A stretch of 64,000 nt of DNA, from positions 9,401,747-9,465,746 of the forward strand of contig NC_079488.1 of assembly GCF_020520425.1 (NCBI RefSeq). The letters run 5' to 3'. This DNA is from Spinacia oleracea. Taxonomy: Eukaryota; Streptophyta; Magnoliopsida; Caryophyllales; Amaranthaceae. The position numbers were made by a program, and so were the translations under genes. The stretch's first letter is position 1. The number at the start of each line of letters is the position of its first letter. Below, piece by piece: positions 10,158 through 21,659 of this stretch. The notes beneath the pieces are model-generated. The model was not told the DNA's origin, made no database searches, and worked only from the letters and a program-made list of their open reading frames with translations.

Positions 10158-12469
10158 ATTTAACCAAAATAAGTTGGTGGAGAACTCACCTTGGAGGTCA
10201 TGGGGTCGAGTCTCATCAACTGCAAATTATTCAAAGGTCTACAAGTAAATAGAAGATCTCCTTCCATATCACACTTGTTTTTTGCGGATGATGCTATGCT
10301 CTTCTTCAAGGGTGATCAAGGAGCTTGTAGTTACATAACGGAAAATTTGGTTATGTTTGGGAAAATCTCAGGACAATAACTAAACCTAAACAACTCCTTT
10401 GTCAAATTCTCTCCCTCATTGAGTGAAGAAACGAAAGCAAGTCTTCGTGCTATTCTTTGAATGCTCCAGGTGACTCAACTGGAGAACCATCTAGGAGTTC
10501 CAATTGATATTCAAGGAAGAAAAGCTGACAATTTCCAGTTTTTGGTGAACAAAATAGCGGGTACGATTTTGAGTTGGTCTACCCTTCACCTTTCCCAACC
10601 AACCAAGTTGATTTTGATTTATTCTATCCTTTTGGCTATTTCTTCTCATGTTATGAAGTGTCTTAAGCTTCCGCTTTCAGTGACGAACAAAATAGACTCT
10701 CTTATTAGTAGATTTTGGTGGGCTGGTGCGAAGGAAAAAGGTATCCATAGGGTTAGAAGGGTTTGGTTAACAAACCAAAGGCAATGGGAGGTGTGGGTAT
10801 AAGATCTTCTGAACTTCTTAATGACAGTCTATTATTCAAACAAACAATAAGACTCCATAATGATCACAGCCTTTTGGTGTCTCGGGTTATTTTCTCCCCA
10901 CATGAGTGTTGTGTCTGCAAAAAAGGTTTTCAAATGTGGCCTAAAGGTTCATGTTTGATGGGTAGAAGGGGGCTTTATAATGCCCCATCAATCTTCGAGA
11001 AGGGCCTAGCTTGGGAAATAGGAGATGAGAAAAAAGTGTTAGCTTCTAGTATGGCATGGGTGGAGAGAAGGATCCCGTTGGTACGATCAAACCAATTAAT
11101 CGCACATTCTCGAAGATGGAAGGTGGAAGACCTTATTGATCGAGATAGCAACACTTGAAAAACATCTCTTATTAGACAGCGTTTGAATTGAAGGACGCTA
11201 AGGATATATTAGCAAGGGAACTACCTCACTCTCCTGCCTCATATTTTATTTACTAAAAAGGCCATCCTTCAGGTAAATTTACTATTAGATCGGGCTACGC
11301 TATGTTAGTGGGGAATAGTACCATGGAGGAAGACAAAGATTTCAGAAGACGTTTTGAAAGCGCTTCGTATAATCTGGAAAATCAATATTCCTCCTAAATG
11401 AAAAGTGTATATGTAGAAGATCATGTATGATGGGTTAGCTGTTAACTATAACCTGAAAAGATGAGGTATTGATATTGATAGCCAGTGTGGCTATTGTGGT
11501 GTTGTGGATGAAAATACACAACATGTTTTTCGAACTTGTAGTGTGGCTAGATTGACTTGGACAATTTACTAAATACAAGTTCAAATTGATGATAATGACC
11601 CTGTAAGTTTTGAAACATGGGTTCAAAAACATATCCTGCTCTTTTATAGCAATGATTGGTCGGAGAATAGCAAGCTAGAAGGCTTTGTGGCCATGCAATG
11701 GAGTTTGTGGGTTACTAGGAATGGAAGGGTGTTTAGAAATATAGGGGGTCATGCAAGGTCTGTGTTAATTAAAACTGAAGAGGCCATGAAATTGTTACGA
11801 TCGTTTCAACATTCTCCACAAATGGCAAGTATGGTTAATCCACTGTTGGATACGAAGCCTAGTAGTCCATCAGGGTTCTACCTTGTAAATTTGGGAAGAA
11901 ACAAGGATCGTTTTTCTAACTTTGTTTTGCAGGTGGATGGTTCGTGGGAGAATTAAACAAAAAAGCAGGTTGGGGATGGGCTTACAACAAAGGGACAACA
12001 ACAACAACAATAACTACTATGGAGATGGAGGAGGGAACTATGGTTGCACCTCTACAGCATTCCAAGCAGAGACGAAGGCTTGCCTTCATGGTCTGAAATG
12101 GGCAAAGGAGAAAAATATCAATGACATAATGATATTTACGGACTCGACAAACTTAGTAACAAATGTGAAGCAGAAGGCCGAAAATACAATTCAAACTGTT
12201 TGGGAGTCTCAAGAATCAGGAAGATAGCTTCCACTTTCAACACTTGCATAATCCTAAAAACAAACAGGAATAGAGTGGAACGTGCACACATCATTGCAAA
12301 CAAATACAGGAAGAAAGGGTCTACATTTAGTAATAGAATTTAATTCTCTTTTGCTAGAAAAAAGCTTGGGAGTGGTTCAAGCGAATACCTGCGTTACTGG
12401 ATTGGTTAACCTATGCTAGGTGATGGTTCAGCATGACCCCTTCTTCTTACCTATAAATAAATAAATAAA
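10158..12469 (+). mobile_element. 5'-truncated, decayed LINE (RT, zinc-binding and RNase H remnants)
   Basis: TSD ATAGCTGCCTA occurs at 10147-10157 and 12470-12480. The element ends in a simple tail of TAAA units. The plus strand carries the RT region with the FADD catalytic box (LFFADDAMLFF) near 10270, then HLGVPIDIQGRKADNFQFLVNKIAG, the FWWAGAKEKGIH region and a Q/P-K-AMGGVGIRS block in a shifted frame. Zf-RVT-like remains lie around 11270-11600. An RNase H-like end (AFQAETKACLHGLKWAKEKN, FTDSTNLV) lies at 11922-12227. Several stops and frameshifts break it, so it is dead. It resembles the LINE at 19123-31893 but is clearly diverged from it. Confidence 0.85.
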
Positions 12470-12480
12470 ATAGCTGCCTA

Positions 12481-14017
12481 GCAATAGTCTATAATTATTA
12501 TGGAGTACTTCGTATGAAGCGTCACAAATATTAATCAAAGTATCATATGATGTAGTACTAGGCACATTAGATGATTTATGTAGTCACTTATCTCCAATGT
12601 TTTAACAGTCTTGACCAATTACTTTAAATAGAAGCAAAAGCATTAATGTTGTTGTGTTTTGTGTTTCTTCTAATTAGTTTTCTTAACTTTGTTTGTTTTA
12701 AAAGGATGTTTTGGGTAGGTAATTTTGTTTGGTTTTCTCTTGTGGTTGTTAGTGTTAGGTTGTTAGCCCTTATGTGATTGTTGGATTTGGTATTCTCCTG
12801 TGGTTTTTAGGTCCAGTTAGAAAAAATGTGAAGGTTGTTTCAACATGGAGATGGTGTGAGCATTGTGTGATTTTTCATAGTGTGCGCTTGTTATTTTTTT
12901 TTTTGGCAAGTTCTTAAGTTGTCTTAATTTCCCTTACGACGAAAGAGTTAACATGATTGGTGTAGAGTGTGTGGAAGGGGATTTATACTTCTTTAGTGGG
13001 CTTGGGGGTTGGTGTCTAATTAAGGTGCTTTATTAAGGAAGGATTTTTGGTTAATAGAAAGGTTAAGCTAGTGTCTTTGGATTTGGATAGTATTGGGTGT
13101 GGAGGTTAACCTTTGTTAATCTTCATTTTAGGTTAGCGTAGAGTATTGTTTTCGATACTTTTAAAATCAGTTAGTTGAACGTTACTGCTCATTTTTTGGG
13201 GGTTCATATCATGCCAAGCGAGGTTCTTTTAGACGCTTGTATGCATTGAATAGAGTCTCTTCACCTAACCCGTAACATTGTTTCTTTTTTGCTCTCCCCC
13301 TTTTGCCCCAAATTTTACAGCATTTTTAAGGAATTTTCTAGTGTTGTCGTTCCACTATCAATGTCATATTCTATAAAGGAATCACGTATATAAGAAGTGT
13401 TGGCACGATACGTAACGCAGCTAGTGTAAACAATGCCTTTTATACAATCAAGAGCTGAAACAAGAAAAGTCAATTGCCCCTTCAAAAATCAGGCATCTGG
13501 GGTTTGTTTGTGTTATTGTAATAGTTGTAATGGTCATTAAAGACCTTAGTTTTGTTTTAGTTAGTATTGTAGGTTGTAGGTGTGTAAAACCCTTTCATTT
13601 TATATGTTAAGGCTATGTCAAAAAAAAATAGGGGATGACTTTGTCTAAAACATGTGAATTTCATGTTAGCTAGTTTTCTTCAAATGATTTGGTTATAGAT
13701 GAAAACATATTCGTGTCGGCCTAGAAATTGAATATATACAATATTCTATTATCTTAATTTAATTGTTTAAATCTATTAACTCCTTAGTTTTACCAATTTC
13801 TTTTTTGTCGAATTTATATTTTGTTGGACGATTGGGAAAATGTCGTATAATCTTTAATAATATTTCAAATACGTACATCATATTGTAACAATGTAAGCTT
13901 GTAAAATCATCTAATGTGCAATGTTTATCTAGTTCATCAATTTTGAATAGTACATAGTTTGTGAAGTCAAACAATAGTTTTTATTAAAACGGTTGACTAG
14001 TCGTTATTTCACTTTAA
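12481..14017. other. Intergenic, nothing recognised
   Basis: AT-rich DNA with short T and A runs and no convincing exon, RNA gene or repeat boundary. The few short open frames (for example minus strand near 13759-13974) lack family features. Confidence 0.45.
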
Positions 14018-14630
14018 CTAGTGTGTGGCCTGGGCGTTGTCCAGGATTTTGACTTTTATTCGGGTTTATTTTTTGTATAATATGTACACATATAGATGGT
14101 GTCGTCATCGAATTACGGCGGTGACACAAGATTAGTGGCCGATCAACAACTTTCCTAATCTGAAACCCCAAGTACGAAAATCAAAACAAAGTCGGGTTTT
14201 TCTTTATCAATAGTTGATTTATTACTCAACCTCCGTCAATATTTATCCACTTATTCATTATTACCTCTATTACACCGGGGTTTTTTTTGTAGGCTTAGAA
14301 TAAGAAAATAATAACTGTACATTTATAAATTAAGTAATCATTCCCTTGTTTTTTTTTTTCATTCACTTTTATTTAGTGTATTATTTATCTTAAAAGTTTA
14401 TTAGAGAGATATAACATAAGTTGTGGTTGGTTAAGATGGTAGGAAGTGTAACTTTTAACAAAGAGGTATGGTGTTCGATCCTTGTTACATGTTTTTCATT
14501 GTTGTAATGACATGACATAATGCTAAATAATGGTGACAGTGGTGTAATAAAGATAGACGACACACGTGACAATATACGTTCTTAAGAACGCCTTTTAATA
14601 TATAATATATATTAGTATAGATATAATAGA
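14018..14630 (-). mobile_element. Non-autonomous Helitron in the 3' flank of the thaumatin-like gene
   Basis: On the minus strand the 3' terminus ends in CTAG (14021-14018) followed by T. It is preceded by a hairpin with stem CCTGG/CCAGG and an ACACA spacer, the canonical Helitron 3' structure. The 5' end on the same strand starts TC after a host A, either at 14630 or, with the more typical TCTATACTAATATATATT, at 14621. No Rep/helicase is present. Inside is a tRNA/SINE-like motif, GTTCGATCC, near 14474. The 5' end lies only about 25-35 bases past the stop codon of the thaumatin-like gene. Confidence 0.7.
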
Positions 14631-14654
14631 TGTTTCTCATGTGACACAATCTAA

Positions 14655-16991
14655 CTAAGGGCAAAAGGTGATAATATAATCACTTGAACCACTAGGACAT
14701 GTAAAAGTGCTAGTCTTATCATCATAAGCATAACTATAAGCTTGAGGACAAAGATCCTTAAATAAGTTGGAATATCTCGTTGGTGGGCAAGTTTGTGGCG
14801 TACCATTTGCTCCTGTGCAACAAAACTCTGGCCTATTGAAGGCTAAGCATGCACTCTTGCATGCAATTACACCACCCCTACGACGTTTAACTTGCAACTC
14901 TGGTGGACATGATCTGTTTATATCGACGGGGCAACCTGTTCGCCTACAACCGCCGTTTGTTGGTACCACTGATATCGGAAGATTATATCCGTCAACTAGG
15001 CTTACGTCGTAGAAATCTAAATTTGCGTTCCCGTTTAGGGTGAATTCTACTAGACTGGCCGGAGGGATTGCCCCTGCTCCATTGCAAGATACCTGGCCTG
15101 CAAATGGCAAATGGCAAATGGCAAATTCAACTCTTCAATACATTCTACACCGGTCGTATTTTAAAAAGACATACACTTTTCTTTAACGGTCGTATTTTAA
15201 TTTAAAAAGACATACACTTTTCTTTTTTGACATTTTTTGGTTTCCACTTCCAATATATATTAATATTTCTCTCTTTTTTTGGGTCCCACATCATCTTTTT
15301 ACTACGGAGTATAATGAATAAATAATTCAACCACTACTCCACTTTCATCTTATTTTAATAAATTCAACTCACTCTCCTAAAATAATATGTCGGTCAAAGT
15401 TATCTCTTTTTAAAATTATTAGATACTACTATGATGTCAAACACAACTTTACCTGATGCACAATCCGCGGTGTGACAAACAAACCTATGTGTGGCAGCAT
15501 TTTGAGAGCAACGTGTGCGAGCCCAAATGCGACCCGACCAAGAAGGGAGGGCACCCAAAGTGAAGGAAGCACCGGGCCTCAAAGAGAACCCGGTAGATGG
15601 TAACGGAGGCCCGCTGCCGGTTAAGATCCCTGGCCATACGAAATGGGGGCAATTGTTTTTGAATATAAATTGTGTTGAGGTTGTTCCTGCAAAAACCAAT
15701 ACATATTCATTCTTTTGTTGCACGAGAAATGTAACTAAACATAATTCTTTTTACGGATATTTTATGAAATACCCTCGAGTTTTGGCGTAATTTATCAAAC
15801 GCCCATCAAGTTTCGATAACACATAATTACGCCAAAACTGGTGGTTGGATTAAAGCTTATACTTCCTCCATTCTTTATTAAATGACACAATTTTTTTGTC
15901 ACGTTTGCCAATGCATGCAATATTTCAACCATTAATACCTTTTATTATCAATGGTTAAAAATTATAAAAGTTTGATATTATAAAACTATAGGATGAGACG
16001 ATTATAACAAGACCCACATGCCTATATTTTTTGTTAAGTATAAAGTATATTATATGATCGAATAGTGCCAAAAGTACAATTGTGTCATTTAAAAAAGAAT
16101 GGAGAAAGTATTATTTTTATTTTGACGGAAAAAATTAATGCTAATATGATCGCATCATAATTATTCGATGCTTTTTCTTAGGTAGCGAAATTGATTCTTG
16201 GCCGTATCTTATTCTCTAGGTTGCCCTACCCGTTAAATCTTGGCACTTTTTTGGTGATCGGGGGGAGGGTGAGGGAAACTCACCATCAATGTGTAAGATT
16301 TTATTCCATCGACTTGTCAAACGGGTCGGTCGGGTCGGGTTGTAAAAAATTATTTTCGGGTTTGAGTTGAATCTGGTCGGTCACTCTCGAGTTCGGGTTC
16401 ACAAATGCTTGTTCAAGACCCAGATCTTTTGGGTTCGGGTCGACCCAACGGGTTGAGAGATTTTAAAACGCGCATTATATTTTCATTAATTTAGGTGATA
16501 AATATACAAAATATTGGGCACAAATTAACAAATTTTCCTACACAAGTTTATATTAGTCAAATTCAATCATAAAATGACGTATAATTCAAATTAAAATCAT
16601 ATTACACACAACAATAGTAAAAATAACGTGTTTATTATGCTTAAATTTTCTCATAATCTCATGTATTACTATAAGTACAATTATTTTCAATTGGTCGGGT
16701 CCAAAACGGGTTCGGTCGTGTTTTGACCATTACTTTTCAGGTTGTAGGGGTTCGGATAAAATCGGGTTACGAGTCACAGTTCAAGACCCAATATTTTTGG
16801 GTCGGATTCGGGTCGATTTTCTGTCAGGTCGGGTCGATTTTTGATAGGTCTAATGTGAAGGCTAAGCAAGTAATAACCAGACTAAGGCGAAAGTGAATAG
16901 CGGGAAAATTATCGAGTGATTACTTACCAGAAATGAGGAACATAAATGAAATGAGCATCATCAAAGCCAAAAAGTTGGTCATGTTGGTCAT
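14655..16991 (-). CDS. Thaumatin-like protein (PR-5 family), secreted
   Basis: Three exons on the minus strand: 16991-16928, 15686-15453 and 15097-14655, joined in phase with GT-AG introns, for 246 residues. Exon 1 encodes a hydrophobic signal peptide ([20 protein letters not shown]). The mature protein starts near [19 protein letters not shown]. The family signature is [16 protein letters not shown] with TADC intact, spanning the second splice junction. The acidic-cleft residues (arginine in WARTRC, E in LVEFTL, aspartates in [16 protein letters not shown]) and a cysteine-rich C-terminal half ([39 protein letters not shown]) are visible. Length is normal for the family, and it appears intact. 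Such proteins act in the apoplast in defence or stress; a precise role cannot be read from sequence. The start is the first of two near ATGs. Confidence 0.93.
15098..15452 (-). repeat. Intron 2 of the thaumatin-like gene with small tandem duplications
   Basis: Next to the acceptor, a 7-bp unit (AAATGGC) is repeated about four times (15100-15125). A roughly 35-bp segment starting CGGTCGTATTTTA and ending in ATACACTTTTCTTT is tandemly duplicated at 15151-15225. The intron otherwise shows MITE-like termini (cggtcgtatttta and the reverse near 15390, atgtcggtcaaag) but no certain element. Confidence 0.5.
15862..16108. mobile_element. Stowaway-like MITE in thaumatin-like gene intron 1
   Basis: The left terminus CTTCCTCCATTCTTTATTAA, then ATGACACAAT, is matched in inverse by ATTGTGTCATTTAAAAAAGA and GGAGAAAG at the right. 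Both sides have TA. About 247 bp, no coding capacity. Confidence 0.75.
16318..16850. repeat. GGGTCGGGT-rich dispersed repeat in thaumatin-like gene intron 1
   Basis: Clusters of GGTCGGGT and GGGTTCGGGTC at both ends (16318-16450 and 16695-16850) enclose an AT-rich centre. This is a common layout of a plant MITE family. Similar GGGC/GGTC-rich repeats occur at 36660-37030, 38540-38804, 47981-48270 and 48833-49299. The exact ends and TSD were not resolved. Confidence 0.45.
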
Positions 16992-17110
16992 TTTTGCCTA
17001 AGCTTGCGCAATATTTGAGATATATACTTGTAGTTTTCAACAAAATGAGTCTAAGTTAAGCACATTGACGAGCTTATATGGAATATGTTGTGTGTATTGA
17101 TATATCTGTA

Positions 17111-17120
17111 TTTATATATA
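17111..17120 (-). promoter_or_regulatory. Candidate TATA box of the thaumatin-like gene
   Basis: On the minus strand TATATATAAA lies about 120 bp before the ATG at 16991. The spacing is plausible for a plant promoter with a short 5' UTR. The region is generally AT-rich (a second TATA-like string lies near 17231), so this is a candidate only. Confidence 0.4.
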
Positions 17121-17411
17121 TGTGTGTGTTGTAGCCTTGTTGGACATTTTGGCACGCAACAAAATGTGTGTGATAAAAAATAATAAGGCAGAGAAACAAC
17201 ACAACTTTGCTCTCAATTACTTGTGTATTATTTATATAAGATGGGTAGAGAAGCAACACAACTTTTAGGCTCTAATATTTAGGGATTATTAATAGATTCT
17301 TAAAATAAGTAAACCAAATGTTATATTTAGCACACTATAATCTTCTTAAGTTACGTAATGCCAGATTTGCATTTATCATCTTTATCTTAAATAAGTTGAG
17401 ATACTTAATTA

Positions 17412-17755
17412 GAGCAAGATCAAAGGGGTCTTGTCTTAAGATTTTTTTTCAATTGTCATGTAAACATTTCATTAATATTAAATAATTAAATTATTGTTAA
17501 GACTCCTTAAGATTCAATCAAATTTAGCTCTTCACCCATTAAATCATTTAAGACTTGTAAATCTATGTACAAAATAATTTTAATTTATCTCACATACAAA
17601 ATAGTTGAGTCTTAGTTTTTCAAGACTCAATTTAAGACTTTGATAAGACTTGTCTACTTCAATGCTACAATTTCTACGTGTTTGATCTTAAGACTGATGA
17701 GTCATATGCCACGTCAGCACAACTCAAGTCTTAAGATTTGGGGCTTATCATGCTC
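17412..17755. mobile_element. Tourist-like (PIF/Harbinger) MITE with TTA TSD
   Basis: TTA flanks both sides (17409-17411 and 17756-17758). The left end GAGCAAGATCAAAGGGGTCT and the inverse of the right end, GAGCATGATAAGCCCC, form the TIR. Both continue into a shared CTTAAGA-type motif (GTCTTAAGAT). 344 bp, no coding capacity. It lies upstream of the thaumatin-like gene. Confidence 0.75.
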
Positions 17756-17758
17756 TTA

Positions 17759-18527
17759 GCTTCAAATTCTTTTGTATGATTATAAGGTAATATCTCTATT
17801 TTATAAGCGAACACATGGAATATTAAATAATAAAACACATGGAATAAACGGTTTCCTTGAGCATGTATTAACAAACTAATGAATTCATACAACATGCGTG
17901 TACGTACATTATGACAAATACAAAAATATATATAGTATTTTTCATGATTACACATTTACACATTACAATTCATGCAATTATGCATTCCTTTAATTTATGG
18001 ACAAGTAATCACCATCATGCCTATGACATGATACTAGCTACAAGATCAAATAACAATTTTCTAAACATGTGTTCACGTTCTTAGAGATGCCATCTTGCTC
18101 GTGATCACCTATTCAAAGCTTCCTTCTATTACAACTTAATAAAACTAATTATTACTTGGACAATTGCACTATAATAAATTTTCAGCCATTTTATAAACTA
18201 AAAAGTGTCATAAGAACCTTAATTTAGCCTTTTTAGCCCTAATTAAAAATCATGTGTAAATTGTAGGTTAAAATATGCATCAAAACTGTTTAAATCTATA
18301 CTTTTAAGGTAAAAACAAGCACAAACCTGTTATTTGATAAATCTAAGTTCTTAATTTTATTTTTGGGAAAATGTTTAATTTTATTAACCAAGACTAGGAA
18401 AAAGGCTAAACAGCCAAAATATAACATCTTGTGAAAACAATAAGAAGAATTTTTTTTTTTGCAAACTGCTAGAATCCTGATTGAAATTCTAAAATATTCT
18501 TCTGTTTCTTTCCAACTAAATCATGTA
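17759..18527. other. Intergenic, nothing recognised
   Basis: AT-rich, with no exon or repeat terminus that I could support. Short open frames here have no family features. Confidence 0.4.
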
Positions 18528-18781
18528 CTTCTTCCGATTTTTAATACTCGCAACGTTTGTGATTTTTATACTATTCACCTATTATATTTTGACCATTGTT
18601 GGTGATTTATACATAAGATAAAACATAGTCATGTGAGATGTTAGATTCGTCTTAATTTGTATTTTCAAAATATTTACTTTTTATATTTTTCTTAAAATGA
18701 ATTAAAGATATTAATGATCTAAGTTGTGCATTGACATGTGTGAAAATGATAAACATTGCGAGTAAAAATGATCGGAGAAAG
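18528..18781. mobile_element. Stowaway-like MITE
   Basis: TA flanks on both sides. The left end CTTCTTCCGATTTTTAATAC followed by TCGCAACGTTT is matched by the inverse right end (acattgcgagtaaaaatgat, then CGGAGAAAG). The core carries the usual sequence of the CTCCGTCCC...ACTCGCA MITE family, related to 39720-39978 and 51470-51796. Confidence 0.7.
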
Positions 18782-18839
18782 TATACAACCATCACCATGG
18801 TCGTTTTAAATACATGGATACTGGACTATTGGTATTTCT

Positions 18840-19110
18840 TTAATTCTGAATGTGAAGGCTAGTAAACTGAACCTCCATTTTCCGATTTCCAGCCTTAATT
18901 CCTGTGAAAATCCATCCAAACAAATAGTTGATCACACAAAGCAGCAGAAAATTGACACTCAAAGAATAAGTGATCTAAGCTTTCACTTTTAGTTTCCTGC
19001 TTGCAAAACATGTACACATAAATGATAAGTAATCACACCAAATTTACTTAGCCAATCAGAAGTAGCTAAGCGCACATCCAAGGCAAGCCAAGTGATGAAG
19101 ATACACATGC
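18840..19110 (-). pseudogene. Older LINE fragment (zinc-binding region)
   Basis: The minus strand shows, with frameshifts, WLALDVRLATSDWLSKFGV-like and QETKSESLDHLFFECQFSA-like stretches. These match the zf-RVT region of plant LINEs. It abuts the TSD of the younger LINE at 19123-31893, so that LINE apparently landed at or in this older remnant. No ends were defined. Confidence 0.6.
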
Positions 19111-19465
19111 GGAGAAAAAAAGATTTTTTTTTTTTGACATGTGCTTAAAGAAATAAACTAAGGAAAATTAGTAAAATACAAAAGTAAAGTAGATGTCGCC
19201 TTTGCCAGCTCGTGCGCGCGTTGAATACGCTCTCGATCCACCTTGTTGATGCAACACCAGTTAAAGGTCTTACCAATCCTCTTAATTTCGTCCAGCGTCA
19301 AAATGAGTTGAATGTCAGTCACATCAGCTGATCTCAACAATTCCACCAGTCGCTGGGAGTCTGAAAGAATAGTGATTCTTCCAAACCCTGCTTGTGACGC
19401 CCATCGCAAGCTAAGAAGACATGCCCTAACCTCTGTGTGAAGGGCTGAATCCGCAGAGCCTGCCT

Positions 19466-20883
19466 TGAAGGAAATAATGCCCTTGGTCCAAGTATGCATT
19501 CTATGATAAGTCTAATAAATGCGGTTCAGTATTAATTAACAAGTTAATAATTCAGTGAGATCAAGTGAGCTGAATGCCTAGCTAGAGGCCGCTTCAGTTC
19601 AAGTGGAATTAATGATATTAATCCACAGCTTACTCTTGACTGAACCCGTAGGGTCACACAAATAGTACGTAAACGGATCAAGTATTTAATGGCATTAAAT
19701 ACTCTATCTATGGATATTCGGAATCGACGGATCTTGGTTTCAGTGGGAGCTGAGATCGTCACAGGCAAGAAATGAATACTCCGGAAACGATGATATTGCC
19801 GGAAACGGAAATATGGATCGTATCGGAAATATAAATATTATCCAAGTCGTAGATGTTGCCGGAAACGGAAACATGGTACGTATCGGAAAATATTATCGGA
19901 AATGGAAATATTACCAGAATCGGAAATATTGCCGGAAACGGAAATATTGTCAGAATCGGAAATATTACCGGAATTGGAAAATAATTCCGGAAACGGAAAT
20001 ATTAAATATTTGTTCGAAACGGAAATTAATTCCGGAATCGGAAATGTTAAATATTGTTCGTATCGGAAATGAATTCCGGAATCAGAAATTTAATCGGAAG
20101 CGTATCGTACGAATAAGCATCGGACGAGGCCTGCCGGACGAGGGCCCAGCACGAAGCCAGGCCATCGCCCAGCAAGCCAAGCGCGCCACACAAACAGCCA
20201 CGCCAGGCCCAGCTCAAGGCCAGGCCCAGCAGGCCGTGGCAGCGCGCGCAGCGCGCGCGGGTGCTTGCGTGGGCTTGTGGCTCGCGCAGGCCTCGCTGCG
20301 TGGGCTGCTGCTCGCACGCACGCATGGGCGGCCCATCGAGGCTGCCGTGTGTGTGTGCGTAAGTGTTTGTGTTCGTGCACGTTTCCTAAAACGTGCAGAG
20401 TTCGGTTAATGATTAAATTCCTAATTCTATTTGATAAATTAATTAAATTAGAGTTCTTGTAGGATTCTAGGTTTAATTAATTTGTATCTGAATAGGATTC
20501 CAATTCCCTTTCCATAACCCTATAAATATGTGGCCTGGGTTCACAATTTATAACGAGTTTCAAAGTATTCAAAGTGAGTTTTTGAGAGAAAAATTCAGCC
20601 ACACATCTTGCTCAAAAGTGCCGAAAATTCTAGTACCTTAAGGGCGATTCTAGTTGGTCAATCTTAAGGCGGATCCGGACGTGCTGTGGACTATCTACGG
20701 AGGGACGACACTTGGAGTCCTAAAGACTTGTTCTTGCTCGGTTCGGGCGCAGCTAGGGAGGGCACGCAACAAAGAGTATGCATCTAAATTATGCTATATG
20801 ATTATGTGTAAATAATATGTAATCCTGGGTTAATGGTTGTTTCCGCATGATTTATGTAATATCATATGTATCATAACCTAACA
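19466..20883 (+). repeat. 5' LTR of the copia element
   Basis: The LTR opens with TGAAGGAAATAATGCCC. From 19770 to 20100 it carries a cluster of near-identical short units (CGGAAACGGAAATATT and variants, many copies), which is enhancer-like in layout. A GC-rich block (20125-20345) with GCGC runs follows, then the promoter region near 20521 and the end at CCTAACA. The long open frames in the GC-rich block on both strands are composition artefacts. Confidence 0.92.
20521..20528 (+). promoter_or_regulatory. Candidate TATA box of the copia LTR
   Basis: TATAAATA follows CCATAACCC in the 3' third of the LTR. It is the only strong TATA motif in a suitable position, about 360 bp before the LTR end. 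The same motif is conserved in the 3' LTR near 29516. On the minus-strand LTR at the right edge the corresponding site (near 63550) reads TATAAATA with minor neighbouring changes. Confidence 0.5.
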
Positions 20884-20884
20884 G

Positions 20885-20900
20885 TGGTATCACGAGCCCC
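20885..20900 (+). other. Primer-binding site of the copia element
   Basis: One base after the LTR comes TGGTATCACGAGCCCC. It matches the initiator-methionine tRNA complement used by many plant copia elements (TGGTATCAGAGC), with one extra base. Confidence 0.75.
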
Positions 20901-21659
20901 TTATTATTTTCATAATCTAAATTGCATAAACATGGTTAAATATTACAAATTTGCAAGAATTAAAAGGGGTGATTAATTTTCGTAATTGTTAATTAATTGC
21001 AAATTGCGTTTATTTAATTATACGTACGCAGTTTTTCGGCAGTTTCTTCGTTACTCATCCAAATCGAGTGATTTTTGTGTCAATTCCGCATCTAAAAGGC
21101 ATTCTAAAATTTTGACAAAAAGAGTATTTTTCGGCCGAACCCAGAATTCTCAAATTCGAAGCCTAACTATGACTTTTCGAAGGTTTTAGTTTTTCGAATG
21201 CAAAAATTTCGTAAATTTAAGATGTTAAATCAAATATTTGCGATTCTTGTTGATAAATCTTGAATTTTTGATTGACCTACTGCATATGTTTAACAAGTTT
21301 GAATGCCTAGTCTTGTTAATTATGCAATCTAATTTGTAATTATGATTAATTTGTTGAAAATTAGAATAATTTAAAATTAATTTGATTTTCATAATTAATT
21401 GTAATTTAATTAGAAACCTATGATTAAAAACCACCATAAAAATTGTAAATTTATGATAAATTTTAAATTTTTATGACCTAGACTTGAATCCATAACAATC
21501 GGAAATCAATTGGATAATAAATTTTCGATTTTTCGCCCTAAAATTATGAAATTAATAATATTTATTAATTTGTCATTAATTTTATAAATTTTAAATTTTT
21601 TATGCGATTCGTTCATATAACTTGCACGCACAAAGCAATGGACGCTTCGTGTTACCCTT

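Noticed and set aside
14390..14500. SINE suggested by GGTTAAGATGGTAGGAAG and GTTCGATCC
   Set aside because: A and B box-like motifs are present but no tail or TSD; the stretch lies within the Helitron and is better treated as part of it.
14767..15790. Plus-strand open frames at 14767-15012 and 15515-15790
   Set aside because: They are antisense shadows of thaumatin-like exons 3 and 2.
20047..20409. Open frames of 92-198 codons on both strands in the copia LTR (and the matching set near 29033-29404)
   Set aside because: They lie in a GC-rich, repetitive non-coding LTR block, are open in several frames at once and are Ala/Arg/Gln-rich with no family features.
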